The notes under the pieces: model-generated
Told to the model about the DNA's origin: nothing
The model's input: only the letters and a program-made list of their open reading frames with translations
The model's database searches: none
Made by a program: the position numbers and the translations under genes
Shown: positions 7,739 to 16,680 of the stretch, one piece after another
How the letters are laid out: each line of letters begins with the position of its first letter
Position numbering within the stretch: the first letter of the stretch is position 1
Assembly (NCBI GenBank): GCA_947627755.1
Contig: CANQXD010000013.1
Span: 1-39,262, forward strand
DNA length: 39,262 bases
Source: an uncultured Clostridia bacterium
GTDB taxonomy: Bacteria > Bacillota > Clostridia > TANB77 > CAG-508
Reading direction: 5' to 3'

Positions 7739-8455
7739 TTATTTTGATAAATTCATGTATTGAGCAGAAATAACTCCTGTATATTTAGGAATTTCCACTT
7801 TATTTGATTTTTTTATATTAACTACAATACCAGCTGGTCTTAAGCATTGTTGTATATATCCTGCTCGCCAGTCAATTCCTACTAAACTTTCTTGAAATCC
7901 AATAGCCTTAATTGTGAAAGGAGATGTAATTCTTTCATCATTTATTTTGATAACATTTCCTATACAAGTGATGGCTGTTGTATTTACGATTCTTTGTCCA
8001 TTGATTGATATTGCCTCTGCTCCTGCATTTTTTAATTCATTTACTAATACTCTTAAGTCAGCGTCATGTACTACATGATTATAAATATCGTCTAGTGGTC
8101 CAATTTCATTTGGATCATCTTCAACTATCATTTCAATTCCTGGTCCTTCTAAATTTGTCATTCCTAATAAATTGTTATTTAATGTAATTTGTTCTTCTTT
8201 GCTAGTAGAGTTACTATCATCCTTTGTTGATTCTTCTCTTATTTTCGCTAATCCTTTTTCTGCTTCGTCTAATTCATTAGATATTCTTTCGTACTTTTCT
8301 TTCCATTTTAATACTTCATCTCTTAGTTCATCTTCTGCAAAGGTTTTTGATACCGTGGAATTTGCATTTTTTATGGTGTTTACTTGCACGCAAATAGCAA
8401 TTGTTAGAATAACGCACACAATTCCCAAAGTAAGGGCAATTCTATTTTTATTCAT
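7739..8455 (-). CDS. DUF881 membrane protein (YlxW-like)
   Basis: The second DUF881 paralogue: an N-terminal membrane segment, a coiled coil, then the DUF881 domain with LRVLVNELKNAGAEAIS and a NGQRIV-type motif. The frame is open back to 8497, overlapping divIB by 26 nt, but the ATG at 8455 (MNKNRIALTLGIV) directly precedes the membrane helix, matches the layout of its paralogue and has AAGGAG upstream, giving 238 residues. It is probably transcribed with divIB. The pair may form a complex in the septal membrane; this is inference from synteny only. Confidence 0.85.
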   Translation of the reverse strand: MNKNRIALTLGIVCVILTIAICVQVNTIKNANSTVSKTFAEDELRDEVLKWKEKYERISNELDEAEKGLAKIREESTKDDSNSTSKEEQITLNNNLLGMTNLEGPGIEMIVEDDPNEIGPLDDIYNHVVHDADLRVLVNELKNAGAEAISINGQRIVNTTAITCIGNVIKINDERITSPFTIKAIGFQESLVGIDWRAGYIQQCLRPAGIVVNIKKSNKVEIPKYTGVISAQYMNLSK

Positions 8456-8471
8456 CCCTCTACTCATCTCC

Positions 8472-9434
8472 TTATACTCTTTCTCTAAATACTGCATTTT
8501 CTTTGTTTAGGTCTATATTTACGAAAATTTCTCCTGCTTTTCCTTGTTCTTTTTCTAATATAGATTTTATTGTTAATATTTTTGTATTTAAATTTGAATT
8601 ATCTCCTAAATATGCTGTTTTTTCTTCGGTTTCAAATATTAATTTTATATTTTTTGGCTGTGAAATATCAATTCTTGTAATAAGATTAGATAATTCATTT
8701 ATTTTTGCAACTTCCATAATTTGATCTACAGAAGATAATGTTTCTAAGTCTTCCGTACATAAACGATTTCCAACTGAAAATTCACTAACCCCCGTAATTT
8801 CACCTTGTAAAATTGGTAGTTCTAGTTTAGCTTGTCCTATTTCTAATAAATATCCATATTTATCTACATATACATAAGCCCCTGCATATTCTAATAAATA
8901 CACAGGCTTCCTTTCTTCTACTTGAATAATAAGTGTAGAAGGTAATTTCCTAGAAATTTTTACTTTTCCTATGTAGGCATTTTGTTTGATTTGCTTTTTT
9001 ATTCTGTTTTTACTTATTTGAAATGTATTTTGTTCTATTTGAATTTGTGATAAGCTTATAATTTCATTTTCTGTTACTTTTTCGTTTCCTTGTACTTGAA
9101 TAGTTTTTATATTAAAAAGTGGCGAAAACATAGCACATAATATAATGGTTATGAATAGAATGCTTAGTGCTCCATATTTTAGCACAAAAATAATTCTTTT
9201 TCTTTTTTTCCTTATTTTTTCTTGTTCTTCTTGTGAGACAACTTTTTGAGGTACTTTTCTTTTTGATGTGTTATGTTTGTTTTGTGCTTTTTTATTATTT
9301 TTTTGTTGATTTTTTTTCTTTTTATTTTTACTTTTTACTTTTTTATTATTTTTCTCATTAGCACTACGACTTGTAGGTTCTTTCATTTTTGTAACACCAA
9401 TAATAATTTCTCGTTCTTCTGTTTTCTTCGCCAC
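8472..9434 (-). CDS. divIB: Cell division protein DivIB/FtsQ
   Basis: DivIB is a bitopic membrane protein of the divisome that regulates septal peptidoglycan synthesis. The 320 residues have a long basic cytoplasmic tail (about 1-80, rich in Lys and Asn), one membrane segment (about 88-105), a POTRA domain (FNIKTIQVQGNEKVTENEI, about 107 onward) and a beta domain (VEERKPVYLLEYAGAYVYVDKYG described by its ends VEERKP and YVDKYG). The start is GTG at 9434 with AAGGTGAG close upstream. Gene order murA-divIB-DUF881-DUF881 matches the Gram-positive cluster. Confidence 0.9.
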   Translation of the reverse strand: MAKKTEEREIIIGVTKMKEPTSRSANEKNNKKVKSKNKKKKNQQKNNKKAQNKHNTSKRKVPQKVVSQEEQEKIRKKRKRIIFVLKYGALSILFITIILCAMFSPLFNIKTIQVQGNEKVTENEIISLSQIQIEQNTFQISKNRIKKQIKQNAYIGKVKISRKLPSTLIIQVEERKPVYLLEYAGAYVYVDKYGYLLEIGQAKLELPILQGEITGVSEFSVGNRLCTEDLETLSSVDQIMEVAKINELSNLITRIDISQPKNIKLIFETEEKTAYLGDNSNLNTKILTIKSILEKEQGKAGEIFVNIDLNKENAVFRERV

Positions 9435-9486
9435 TTTCTCACCTTCTTTTTAGGTATTTTTATACTTTATTCTAAGTGTTTGACTA

Positions 9487-9547
9487 TTTTTTGCTTTTTT
9501 TATTTCTTCTTTTCTAGCTGTTTTTTTGCTTTTTTTATTTTCTAGCT
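9487..9547. repeat. A-rich direct repeat after the murA stop
   Basis: Two copies of an A-rich unit on the coding strand (AGCTAGAAAA, then TAAAAAAAGCAAAAAA) follow one another, the first overlapping the murA stop codon. The second copy has a short insertion. It resembles the A-rich, GCAAAAA-containing repeat after ftsZ. Confidence 0.5.
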
Positions 9548-10796
9548 ATTTTTTATTTCAATGTTTGCTCCTATGCTTTGAAGTTTTTCTTCTAAATTTT
9601 CATAGCCTCTTAAAATATATTCAATATTATTTACAGATGTAGTTCCCTTTGTGCAAAGTCCTGCTAATACTAGAGCAGCTCCTCCACGCAAATCATAACT
9701 ATCTACTTTGCTTGCATTTAATTTTCTAACGCCTTTTATTACTGCCATTTTTCCTTCTATTTGAATTTTGGCTCCCATTTTTTGGAGTTCTTGAGTATAT
9801 TTATATCTATTTTCAAATATATTTTCTACAATTACAGAGGTTCCTTTTGCAATTGTAAGCATACTGCCAAAAACGGATTGCATATCTGTTGGGAAACCCG
9901 GATATGGAAGTGTTTTTATATCTATTGATTTTAGCCTTTTAGGTGCTTCTAGTTCAATTATTTTTCCTTGTGTTTCTATTTTGCAACCACATTCTTGCAG
10001 TTTGTGGAGAATTGGTGTAATGTGTTCTGGCTCTGCATTTAATAATTTTACTTTTCCTCCTGTTGCTGCTACCATACAAAGATACGTTCCTGCTTCTATT
10101 CTGTCTGGCATAACTTTATAGCTGACTTCTTTTAGTTGTTTTACTCCTGTTATTTTTACAATATTCGTTCCAGCACCTTCTATTTTTGCACCCATTTTGT
10201 TTAAGAATTTAGCTAAATCTTCTATTTCTGGTTCCATAGCAGCATTTGTAATAGTGGTAACACCTTCTGCTAAAACTGTAGCTAATATAATATTTTCGGT
10301 TGCCCCTACACTTGGGAAGTCTAAATTTATTTCTGTTCCTATTATTTTATCACATTTGCAATGTATAAATCCACCTTTTTCTTCAATGTGAATTCCTAAT
10401 TTTCGAAATGCACTTAAATGTAAATCAATAGGTCTTGCACCAATTTCACATCCGCCCAGGATATGAAAAAGTGGCTTCCTTAAATCTGCCAATAATGGCT
10501 CCTGCCATTATTACAGTGGAGCGCATTTGCCTCATCATATCTTCTGGAATTTCTGTTTTTCTCATTTGTTTTGTATCAATTACTATTTTACCACGTTCTT
10601 TCTTCACTTTGCAACCCAAAAGCTTTAAAATTTTAAGAGTAATTTGAGTATCATGAATATTTGGTACGTGATATAGTTTTGTTGTTTTCGCACTTAAAAT
10701 AGTTCCTGCTATAATAGGAAGTGAAGCATTTTTAGAACCTGAAACAGAGATGGTTCCTTCTAGCCTTTTTCCTCCTTTAATTATGTAGCTAAGCAT
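9542..10796 (-). CDS. murA: UDP-GlcNAc 1-carboxyvinyltransferase MurA (needs a +1 frameshift)
   Basis: MurA catalyses the first committed step of peptidoglycan synthesis, transfer of enolpyruvate to UDP-N-acetylglucosamine in the cytoplasm. The N-terminal frame (10796 start) has KNASLPIIAG and RSTVIMAGAIIGRF and then ends in GRM-stop. The rest, from GGCEIGARPIDLHL onward, is in the +1 frame. Skipping the C of CGG at 10452-10454 joins the two into 417 residues, the normal family length, and places the catalytic Cys (116, in PGGC) right after the junction. Without the shift the enzyme would lack its catalytic Cys and about 70 % of its length. It lies upstream of divIB; a Shine-Dalgarno AAGGGG precedes the start. 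A second MurA elsewhere in the genome cannot be excluded. Confidence 0.9.
10452..10454 (-). other. +1 frameshift site at CGG in murA
   Basis: The minus strand reads TAT CCT GGG CGG ATG TGA. Skipping the C of CGG gives CCT GGG GGA TGT GAA, that is Pro-Gly-Gly-Cys-Glu, the conserved MurA active-site loop. The zero frame stops two codons after the GGG. The GGG run makes a sequencing slip conceivable at this one site, but the other two sites have no run. Confidence 0.8.
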
Positions 10797-10892
10797 TTTT
10801 CTTTCCCCTTTCTTTTTGCATGTTTATTTAATATGGAGTTTTCTATTAAATAATTATTCTGCTATATATTATGTTTCATGCAAAAAAAGGGT

Positions 10893-10911
10893 GAGAATGT
10901 TTACATTTCTC
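10893..10911 (-). terminator. Terminator at the end of the patatin gene
   Basis: A 7-bp stem (GAGAATG/CATTCTC, one bulged A) whose 4-nt loop contains most of the TAA stop of the patatin gene, followed on the minus strand by ACCC and eight T. It ends the proposed four-gene operon that begins at 15383. Confidence 0.55.
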
Positions 10912-11728
10912 TAATTTCTTTTATTTTTGTAAGTGCAGTGATGTAGCCTACATTATAGCAATAGTCTATTTTTTTTATGTTGAAAACACTTGCCTCTGAT
11001 AGGTCTAAGTCTAATACTAAATCACTTTGTTTTTTAGCTTCTTCTGCTCTTGCATCAAATAAAATATCAATTGATTTAAATACAACTTCGTAAATGCTTT
11101 TTGGTTCATAGCTTAGCGCTGTTGAAAATTTTACAGTTAATACCTTATCTGCTCCTAATTTTCTTACTTCGCCTGCTGGTACATTATCTAAAAGGCCTCC
11201 ATCTACAAATTTATGTCCTAAATATTCGCATGGTGCAAATACCCCTGGGTAACTACTACTTGCACGAACTGCCTTTTCAATAAGAGCATCTGTTATATAA
11301 AAGTCTTCTTTGTTTTCTTGATTCGTGAAAACGTATTTTTTACTTTCTACAATATCTACAGTTGGAATAGAAATTGGCATTGAAATGTCTTTCATTTTTG
11401 TAATTCCTTTTTGCCTTGCACATTCTTTTAATGCTATTTCTGTATTTTCACCTGATAAAAGTCCATAGCCTAATAATCTTTTAGAGTTTTTTAAATTTCC
11501 TGCGAAATGGCTTGCGTTTGCTTTCATAATTTCTTTTGCAAAATATTTAAAAATTTCTAACATTTTTTCTGGTGTATAGCCCATTGCATATAAACTTGCT
11601 ACAATGCTTCCTATGCTAGTTCCCGAAATACTATCAATTTTTATATCATTTTCTTCTAATGCTTTTATAACGCCAATGTGTGCGGCACCTTTTACTCCGC
11701 CTCCTGCTAGTGCTAAACCTAACTTCAT
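10901..11728 (-). CDS. Patatin-like phospholipase (RssA/YchK type)
   Basis: A cytoplasmic serine lipid hydrolase with a Ser-Asp dyad. The longer frame of 278 residues contains the oxyanion loop GGGVKG (12-17), the nucleophile motif G-T-S-I-G (Ser 41) and the Asp motif DGGLLDN (about 178). The substrate is unknown; bacterial members of this short type are of uncertain function. The frame is open from a GTG at 11737, but ATG at 11728 has AAGG eight nt upstream and starts MKLGLALAGGG, the usual N-terminus, giving 275 residues. It follows yqeK by about 12 nt, so it is probably cotranscribed with it. Confidence 0.88.
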   Translation of the reverse strand: MKLGLALAGGGVKGAAHIGVIKALEENDIKIDSISGTSIGSIVASLYAMGYTPEKMLEIFKYFAKEIMKANASHFAGNLKNSKRLLGYGLLSGENTEIALKECARQKGITKMKDISMPISIPTVDIVESKKYVFTNQENKEDFYITDALIEKAVRASSSYPGVFAPCEYLGHKFVDGGLLDNVPAGEVRKLGADKVLTVKFSTALSYEPKSIYEVVFKSIDILFDARAEEAKKQSDLVLDLDLSEASVFNIKKIDYCYNVGYITALTKIKEIREM

Positions 11729-11740
11729 ATTTTTCACCTT

Positions 11741-12355
11741 CTATTTTTTTATTTCTTCTAATATATAATTTCTTGTGTAGATAAAATTTGGATGAATTAA
11801 TCTTTGCGATTGAATCATATTAGGTATTGTATGATAATCTATATTCCATAAAATTGCTTGATTTATTCCTTCTTCTTGTATAATTTTTCTTAATTTTTCC
11901 GCTTTTTCTCCTTCTCTTCTAGCTTCTGTTTTATCGGCTAAGTAAATAATTTTATCTAATAAGGTCATTTTTTCTCTTCCTATTGTATGGTATAAAATAG
12001 CATCTTGCATTTCTTTCGTAAAACCATATTTTTTAAAGGCAATATGTGCTCCTATTTTACCATGAAGTGCAATATTGTCTAATTTATCGAATTCATCTAA
12101 TTGTATATTATTTTCTTTGGCATATATAAAATATTCTTCGTTTGTCATTTCTTTTGCAATATCATGTGCCAGTGCCGTTAACATTGCAATTTGTTCTTCT
12201 TGCCCATATTCTTTTGCCAGTTCCTTTGCTTTTTCCATAGTAGATATAGAATGTAAATATCTATTTTCTGATAAAATTTCTTTTAAATCTCTAGTAATCG
12301 CTTCCAGCAGTTCTTCTTTTTCTTGTTGATTCATTTTTTCTACTAATTTTACCAT
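11741..12355 (-). CDS. yqeK: HD-domain Ap4A hydrolase YqeK
   Basis: YqeK-family proteins symmetrically cleave diadenosine tetraphosphate to ADP. The 204 residues have the HD-domain ligands in order: RYLHSISTM (His about 40), ALAHDIAKE (His-Asp about 68-69), ALHGKIGA and ILYHTIGREKMTLLDKIIYLADK (described by its ends; His and final Asp). Start ATG at 12355 has AAAGGA seven nt upstream. In many Firmicutes yqeK lies with nadD and rsfS; here it sits between topB and a patatin gene, a different context. Function is assigned from motif pattern and length. Confidence 0.85.
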   Translation of the reverse strand: MVKLVEKMNQQEKEELLEAITRDLKEILSENRYLHSISTMEKAKELAKEYGQEEQIAMLTALAHDIAKEMTNEEYFIYAKENNIQLDEFDKLDNIALHGKIGAHIAFKKYGFTKEMQDAILYHTIGREKMTLLDKIIYLADKTEARREGEKAEKLRKIIQEEGINQAILWNIDYHTIPNMIQSQRLIHPNFIYTRNYILEEIKK

Positions 12356-12402
12356 ATTTTCATCCTTTCTCCCTTAGTTTTAGAAATCACATATAATAAT
12401 CC

Positions 12403-14385
12403 CTAAAATTTCACTACTAATTTGTTAAATTTGCTATTAATATAGCTTTCTAGTTTTTGCATAAATTCTTCTGCATTTATTTCCTTTTTTGCTACCATGT
12501 CTAAGCCTTTTTCCCAGCTTGCTGTTAGTTTTGGGTTTAACATGTCTGGCATTGATGATGCTATTACGTCGTATATGATTTCGCCTTTTTTGGTTGGGGT
12601 TATAATTTGTGTTTTTGTATTGATAGCTATATATGATATTTTTTCTAATTTTTTTATTATTTCTGCTCTTGTTGCACTGGTTCCAATGCCTGCACCTTTA
12701 ATTTGCTCTCTTAATTCCTCTTCTTCTATTAGTTTTCCGGCATTTTCCATAGCAAGTATCATAGAACCTGAATTGTATCTAGTTGGCGGAGATGTTTCTG
12801 AATCCTTTGTTTCGAAGTTTTTAGTATTTATTTCTTGTCCTTTTTTTAGTTTGTTAAGTATTTCTAAGTTTGCAGTATCTTTTTTTTCTACTGAATTTTC
12901 ATCTTCATCTTTACTTTCCTGGTTTTCTTGTGTTTCTTTGTTAATTTGTTTTTCTACCTGTTTTTTTCCTGCATCACCAAGTACAGCTAAATAGCCAATA
13001 TTGGTACAAACTTTTCCACTGGTATTAAATTCTTCTTCGTCAATTTTGACGGTAACGGAAATTTTATTATATTCTGCTGGTGGAAAGAAAATTGCTAAAA
13101 ATCTTTTTACAATAAGTATATAGACTTGTTTGTGCAAATCTTTTAGCTTTTCATAGTTTTCAAATCCTTGCCCTGTTGGAATGATAGCATAGTGGTCTGT
13201 AATTTTACTGTCATTTACATATTTTGTTTTTACTAAATTCGTAGAGTATTTTTCGTCTGCCATTTTCTTTAAATAGCCTTGTATTTCTTCATTATGGAAG
13301 CCTTTTGCTAGTCCATTTAAATTTTTGGAAATGACTTTGGCTACTGCTGTTGATAGAACTCTCGCATCTGTTCTTGGGTATGTTACTAGCTTTTGCTCAT
13401 ATAAGTTTTGAATGATTTCTAGCGTTTCATCTGGCTTTATTTTAAAGCGTTTGGTACATTCGTTTTGAATTTCTGCTAAGTTAAATAAAAGAGGGGCATT
13501 TTCTTTTTGCTTGCTCTTTTTTACTTCTTCTACAACTGCTTTTTTATCTTTTAAAGATAAAATAAAGTCTTTGGCATCTTCTATTTTTTTAAATCCTGAT
13601 TCGTTATATAGTTTTGGTGAATCTTTTAGTTTGGATTTTTCACTTACTTTCCATTCTGCTTTAAATGAACTTGTTTCGTCTCCAAATTCGCCTATTACTT
13701 TATAAAATGGCGTTTTTACAAAGTTTCTAATTTCTCGTTCACGAGAGACAACCATTCCTAAAACACAAGTCATAACTCGTCCAACTGATATTGATGCTCT
13801 TTCTTCTTCAATTTCTTTTGCTACTCTTCTTCCATAAATAATGGAAAGAAGTCTTGAAAAATTTATTCCTATAAGGTAGTCTTCTTTTGCTCTTAGGTAA
13901 GCTGAATCTGACAGACTATTATATTCTTCTAAGTTTTTGGCTTCTGCAATGCCTCTTTTTATTTCTTCTTCTGTTTGCGAATCTATCCACACACGTTTTT
14001 TTTGTTTTCCTTGCACACCTACCATTTGATCTACTAGGCGATAGATATATTCTCCTTCACGCCCAGAGTCAGTTGCTACATAAATGCAAGTTACATCTTC
14101 TCTTTTTAGCAAATTTTCTATAGTATGAAATTGTTTTTCTACACTTGGTATAACTTCATATTTATATTCTTTGGGCATAAAAGGAAGTGTGTCAAGCCTC
14201 CATAGTTTTAGTTTCTCGTCATATTTTTCTGGATATGACATGGTAACTAAATGGCCGACACACCAAGTTACAATCCATTCATTTGATTCTAAATAGCCAT
14301 CTTTTCTGGTTGCACCTATTCCTAATACTTTGGCAAATTCCATAGCAACCGATGGTTTTTCTGTAATTAGTAGTTGTTTTGGCAT
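12403..14385 (-). CDS. topB: DNA topoisomerase III
   Basis: A type IA topoisomerase that decatenates DNA. From the first ATG (14394) the frame has 663 residues; MPKQLLITEKPSVA from the ATG at 14385 is the canonical start and has AAAAGG nine nt upstream, giving 660. The Toprim domain (about 5-145) has the metal motif DSGREGE (109-115 of the longer form), and the catalytic Tyr lies in LVTYPRTDARVL (Tyr 339). The protein ends at INSKFNKLVVKF without a C-terminal zinc or glycine-rich region, slightly shorter than the Bacillus enzyme of about 727 residues. A Lys/Glu-rich insert lies at about 470-530. Confidence 0.94.
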   Translation of the reverse strand: MPKQLLITEKPSVAMEFAKVLGIGATRKDGYLESNEWIVTWCVGHLVTMSYPEKYDEKLKLWRLDTLPFMPKEYKYEVIPSVEKQFHTIENLLKREDVTCIYVATDSGREGEYIYRLVDQMVGVQGKQKKRVWIDSQTEEEIKRGIAEAKNLEEYNSLSDSAYLRAKEDYLIGINFSRLLSIIYGRRVAKEIEEERASISVGRVMTCVLGMVVSREREIRNFVKTPFYKVIGEFGDETSSFKAEWKVSEKSKLKDSPKLYNESGFKKIEDAKDFILSLKDKKAVVEEVKKSKQKENAPLLFNLAEIQNECTKRFKIKPDETLEIIQNLYEQKLVTYPRTDARVLSTAVAKVISKNLNGLAKGFHNEEIQGYLKKMADEKYSTNLVKTKYVNDSKITDHYAIIPTGQGFENYEKLKDLHKQVYILIVKRFLAIFFPPAEYNKISVTVKIDEEEFNTSGKVCTNIGYLAVLGDAGKKQVEKQINKETQENQESKDEDENSVEKKDTANLEILNKLKKGQEINTKNFETKDSETSPPTRYNSGSMILAMENAGKLIEEEELREQIKGAGIGTSATRAEIIKKLEKISYIAINTKTQIITPTKKGEIIYDVIASSMPDMLNPKLTASWEKGLDMVAKKEINAEEFMQKLESYINSKFNKLVVKF

Positions 14386-14407
14386 GTTAAACATCCTTTT
14401 CTAATTA

Positions 14408-14465
14408 GTAAGGGCTGTCCCAAATGGCAATTTATTGCCAAAAAAGGGCGTCCCAAATGGCAATT
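14408..14465. repeat. Duplicated GGGAC-family repeat upstream of topB
   Basis: Two direct copies, about 40 nt apart, of a unit reading ATTGCCATTTGGGAC then CCCTT on the coding strand. They lie in the spacer between the stop of the DUF3298-like gene and topB, the first ending right at that stop. The TTGCCAAAAAAGGGCG part can pair with the neighbouring TTGGCAATAAATTGCC, so a hairpin is possible. Confidence 0.55.
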
Positions 14466-15321
14466 ATATTTTTATAATGTCTATCTCAGATGTGTAGTTT
14501 GAATTTCCATAAGGATACACAATATATATTTGTCCTTCTGATCCTACGAAGAAATGGCTTACATTGTCTGTTACATACATAGCATTATTGATATCTCTTT
14601 TGTATATGGTTTGTCCAGTTTGTGCTAATGCTTCTGAAATTGCCTCTGCTTGTCTACTTGCTTCTGTGACTTGTTTTTCTATTTTTTGATTTACTTCTTC
14701 TTTGTCTATTCCTCTTGCTTCTAATATTTCATTTAATGTTACTTTTTGTTTTGTTTCAATATTATAGTTATAGGTTTGTACAATAACTCTTTGTGGATGA
14801 TTTCCTTCTTTTAATGTTGCTTTTATTACTAGAGATAATATATTTTCATTTAGGTATGCAGCATATTCTATGTTATAAATAGTATAGATTGTACTATTGT
14901 TGATTATATCTCCTGCTTTATTAGCAAATATAGATTGGGTAGTAACATTAAATTCTTCACCTACTTCTGATTTTACATTGAATACTGGCAAATTGATATT
15001 TAAACTATATTTTTCATTTTCTTCTACTACTGTTTGAGTTGTATATACAACGTCTTTTTCTTCTAACCCTATATATTTTTCTATAGAAGATGTGTCGTAA
15101 CCTTGTGAGTCAAATGTATTATTAAATAGACTATTGAATTCTTCTTTTACTTTTTCTAAATCCACTTCATTATTTCCGTCATTTGTATTATTATTGATTT
15201 GATTATTATCTATATTTTCATCACTCGGATTACTTAAAAAGATTTGGTAATACACCCCTACTATAATAGCAATAATGCAAATGATAGTAATTGCAATATA
15301 TAATAAATTTCTTTTTTTCAT
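14464..15321 (-). CDS. Membrane-anchored extracytoplasmic protein, DUF3298/RsiV-like fold
   Basis: A 285-residue protein of unknown role. A single N-terminal membrane segment (about 5-28) is followed by an Asn-rich linker (36-52) and a soluble domain. The latter has the alternating pattern of DUF4163/DUF3298 proteins: a region of NVTTQSIF, then VTLNEILEARGIDKEEV and a C-terminal HFFVGSEGQIYIVYPYG, which resembles the C-terminal half of the anti-sigma factor RsiV. No sigma factor gene is adjacent, so an anti-sigma role is not supported. It has its own sigmaA promoter and is probably the first gene of a unit with topB, yqeK and the patatin gene. Confidence 0.7.
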   Translation of the reverse strand: MKKRNLLYIAITIICIIAIIVGVYYQIFLSNPSDENIDNNQINNNTNDGNNEVDLEKVKEEFNSLFNNTFDSQGYDTSSIEKYIGLEEKDVVYTTQTVVEENEKYSLNINLPVFNVKSEVGEEFNVTTQSIFANKAGDIINNSTIYTIYNIEYAAYLNENILSLVIKATLKEGNHPQRVIVQTYNYNIETKQKVTLNEILEARGIDKEEVNQKIEKQVTEASRQAEAISEALAQTGQTIYKRDINNAMYVTDNVSHFFVGSEGQIYIVYPYGNSNYTSEIDIIKI

Positions 15322-15354
15322 AGAATGTGCTAACCTCCTTATTTTTCTTAGTTT

Positions 15355-15383
15355 ATTATATCATTGCTATCTCTGTAATGCAA
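15355..15383 (-). promoter_or_regulatory. SigmaA promoter of the DUF3298-topB-yqeK-patatin unit
   Basis: TTGCAT (15378-15383), 17 nt, TATAAT (15355-15360), followed 34 nt later by the start of the 285-residue gene. It lies just downstream of the ferredoxin terminator. Confidence 0.75.
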
Positions 15384-15397
15384 TAAAAATAAAAAAA

Positions 15398-15431
15398 ATG
15401 TGGTAAAAAAGCTAACTCTTTTACCGCATTT
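15398..15431. terminator. Terminator after the ferredoxin gene
   Basis: An imperfect 12-bp stem (AATGTGGTAAAA with TTTTACCGCATT) and a 10-nt loop, flanked by A-runs and T-runs, so it can work in both directions. It closes the lepB-holB-ricT-ferredoxin unit. Confidence 0.7.
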
Positions 15432-15457
15432 TTTATTTTATTTTTTAATTTTATTTT

Positions 15458-15634
15458 TTAGTCGTTTGCTTCCTCTGGTGCGCTAACTGGGCAAACTCCT
15501 GCGCAAGTTCCACATCCTATACATTGTGCTGGATCGATTACATATCTTTCGTCTCCCTCTGAAATGCATCCTACTGGACATTCTGCTGCACATGCACCAC
15601 ATTTTATACATCTTTCTGTTATTTTATATGCCAT
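15458..15634 (-). CDS. 2[4Fe-4S] ferredoxin
   Basis: A small soluble electron carrier of the clostridial type. Two CxxCxxCxxxCP motifs (CIKCGACAAECP and CIGCGTCAGVCP) bind two 4Fe-4S clusters. The frame is open from a GTG at 15646 (62 residues), but ATG at 15634, giving MAYKITERC and 58 residues, matches the family start and has a GGTGGTG sequence just upstream. It follows ricT by about 120 A/T-rich nt and is followed by a terminator. RicT is itself an Fe-S cluster protein in Bacillus, but I do not infer a functional link from adjacency alone. Confidence 0.95.
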   Translation of the reverse strand: MAYKITERCIKCGACAAECPVGCISEGDERYVIDPAQCIGCGTCAGVCPVSAPEEAND

Positions 15635-15756
15635 TTCTTTCACCACCCTTCTTAGTTCTTTTTTTATTGTATTTGCTTGCTTCTTATTTAATGCTAGTTT
15701 TTATTTTTTCTACTTTTGTTATGTTTGTATTGCATTTCTTACTTTATTTTTTGGCT

Positions 15757-16680
15757 TTATAGTTCATCTTCTTGTATATTCTTTTTGTCCATTTTTTCTA
15801 ACTTTTCTAGTGCTTGTAATTCTTTTAAGTTTTCTCTTTCCTCTTCGTCTACAATTTCTTCTTCAATATTTTTTATTATTTTTACGTCTTTGGCATCGTA
15901 TTTTTTATAGTAATTTTCTCCATTATCATCTTTTAATTTTACTCTTAAACGTTCTTTTAAGGTTTCTACGCCTTCTACCGTTCCTTCTCCATCTTCTGTT
16001 TTTACAATTGCTCCTATTTTAGGAAGTCTTTTCATTTTTTCTTCGTATACGTCTTGTTCATATTTTAAACAGCACATTAGTCTACCACAATTTCCTGATA
16101 TTTTTGAAGGATTTAAGGACATATTTTGTTCTTTTGCCATTTTGATTGATACGGTTTCAAAGTTTCCTAAGAAAGAACAACAACATAGTTCTCTTCCACA
16201 AACACCATTTCCACCAATTCTTTTTACTTCGTCTCTTACACCAATTTGCCTTAATTCAATTCTTGTTTTGAAAATGCTTGCTAAATCTTTTACTAAATCT
16301 CTAAAGTCAATTCTTCCTTCTGCAGTAAAATAAAATAATACTTTGCTATTATCAAATTTGAATTCTACATCTGTTAGAGTCATATCTAAATTGTGTTCTT
16401 TTATTTTCTTTTTACATATTTCAAAGGCTTCTTTTTCTTTTTTCTTGTTTTCTTCTTCCTGTTTTTTGTCTTTATATGTTGCTATACGAATTACTTTTTT
16501 TAATGGTTTTACTATATTTTCATCTGGCATTGTTCGATTGCTAATAACTACTTCACCATATTCTTGCCCTTGTGCGGTTTCTACAATAACAAAATCTTTA
16601 TTGTTGATTTGTAGTTCCCCCGGATCAAAGAAATAGACTTTTCCCGGCTTTTTAAATCGAACGCCTACTATATTTTTCAT
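15757..16680 (-). CDS. ricT: PSP1-domain protein RicT (YaaT)
   Basis: RicT belongs to the Y-complex (RicA-RicF-RicT), which in Bacillus controls mRNA maturation through RNase Y and carries Fe-S clusters. The 307 residues contain a PSP1 domain with the Cys-rich stretch VCGRELCCCSF and SGNCGRLMCCLKYE (about 160-215). The C-terminal tail is Glu/Lys-rich. It follows holB with a 29-nt overlap, the same pair order as in Bacillus. Start ATG has GGGAGG upstream. In Bacillus loss of RicT impairs sporulation and competence; both processes are represented here by sigE/sigG and comEC. Confidence 0.93.
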   Translation of the reverse strand: MKNIVGVRFKKPGKVYFFDPGELQINNKDFVIVETAQGQEYGEVVISNRTMPDENIVKPLKKVIRIATYKDKKQEEENKKKEKEAFEICKKKIKEHNLDMTLTDVEFKFDNSKVLFYFTAEGRIDFRDLVKDLASIFKTRIELRQIGVRDEVKRIGGNGVCGRELCCCSFLGNFETVSIKMAKEQNMSLNPSKISGNCGRLMCCLKYEQDVYEEKMKRLPKIGAIVKTEDGEGTVEGVETLKERLRVKLKDDNGENYYKKYDAKDVKIIKNIEEEIVDEEERENLKELQALEKLEKMDKKNIQEDEL

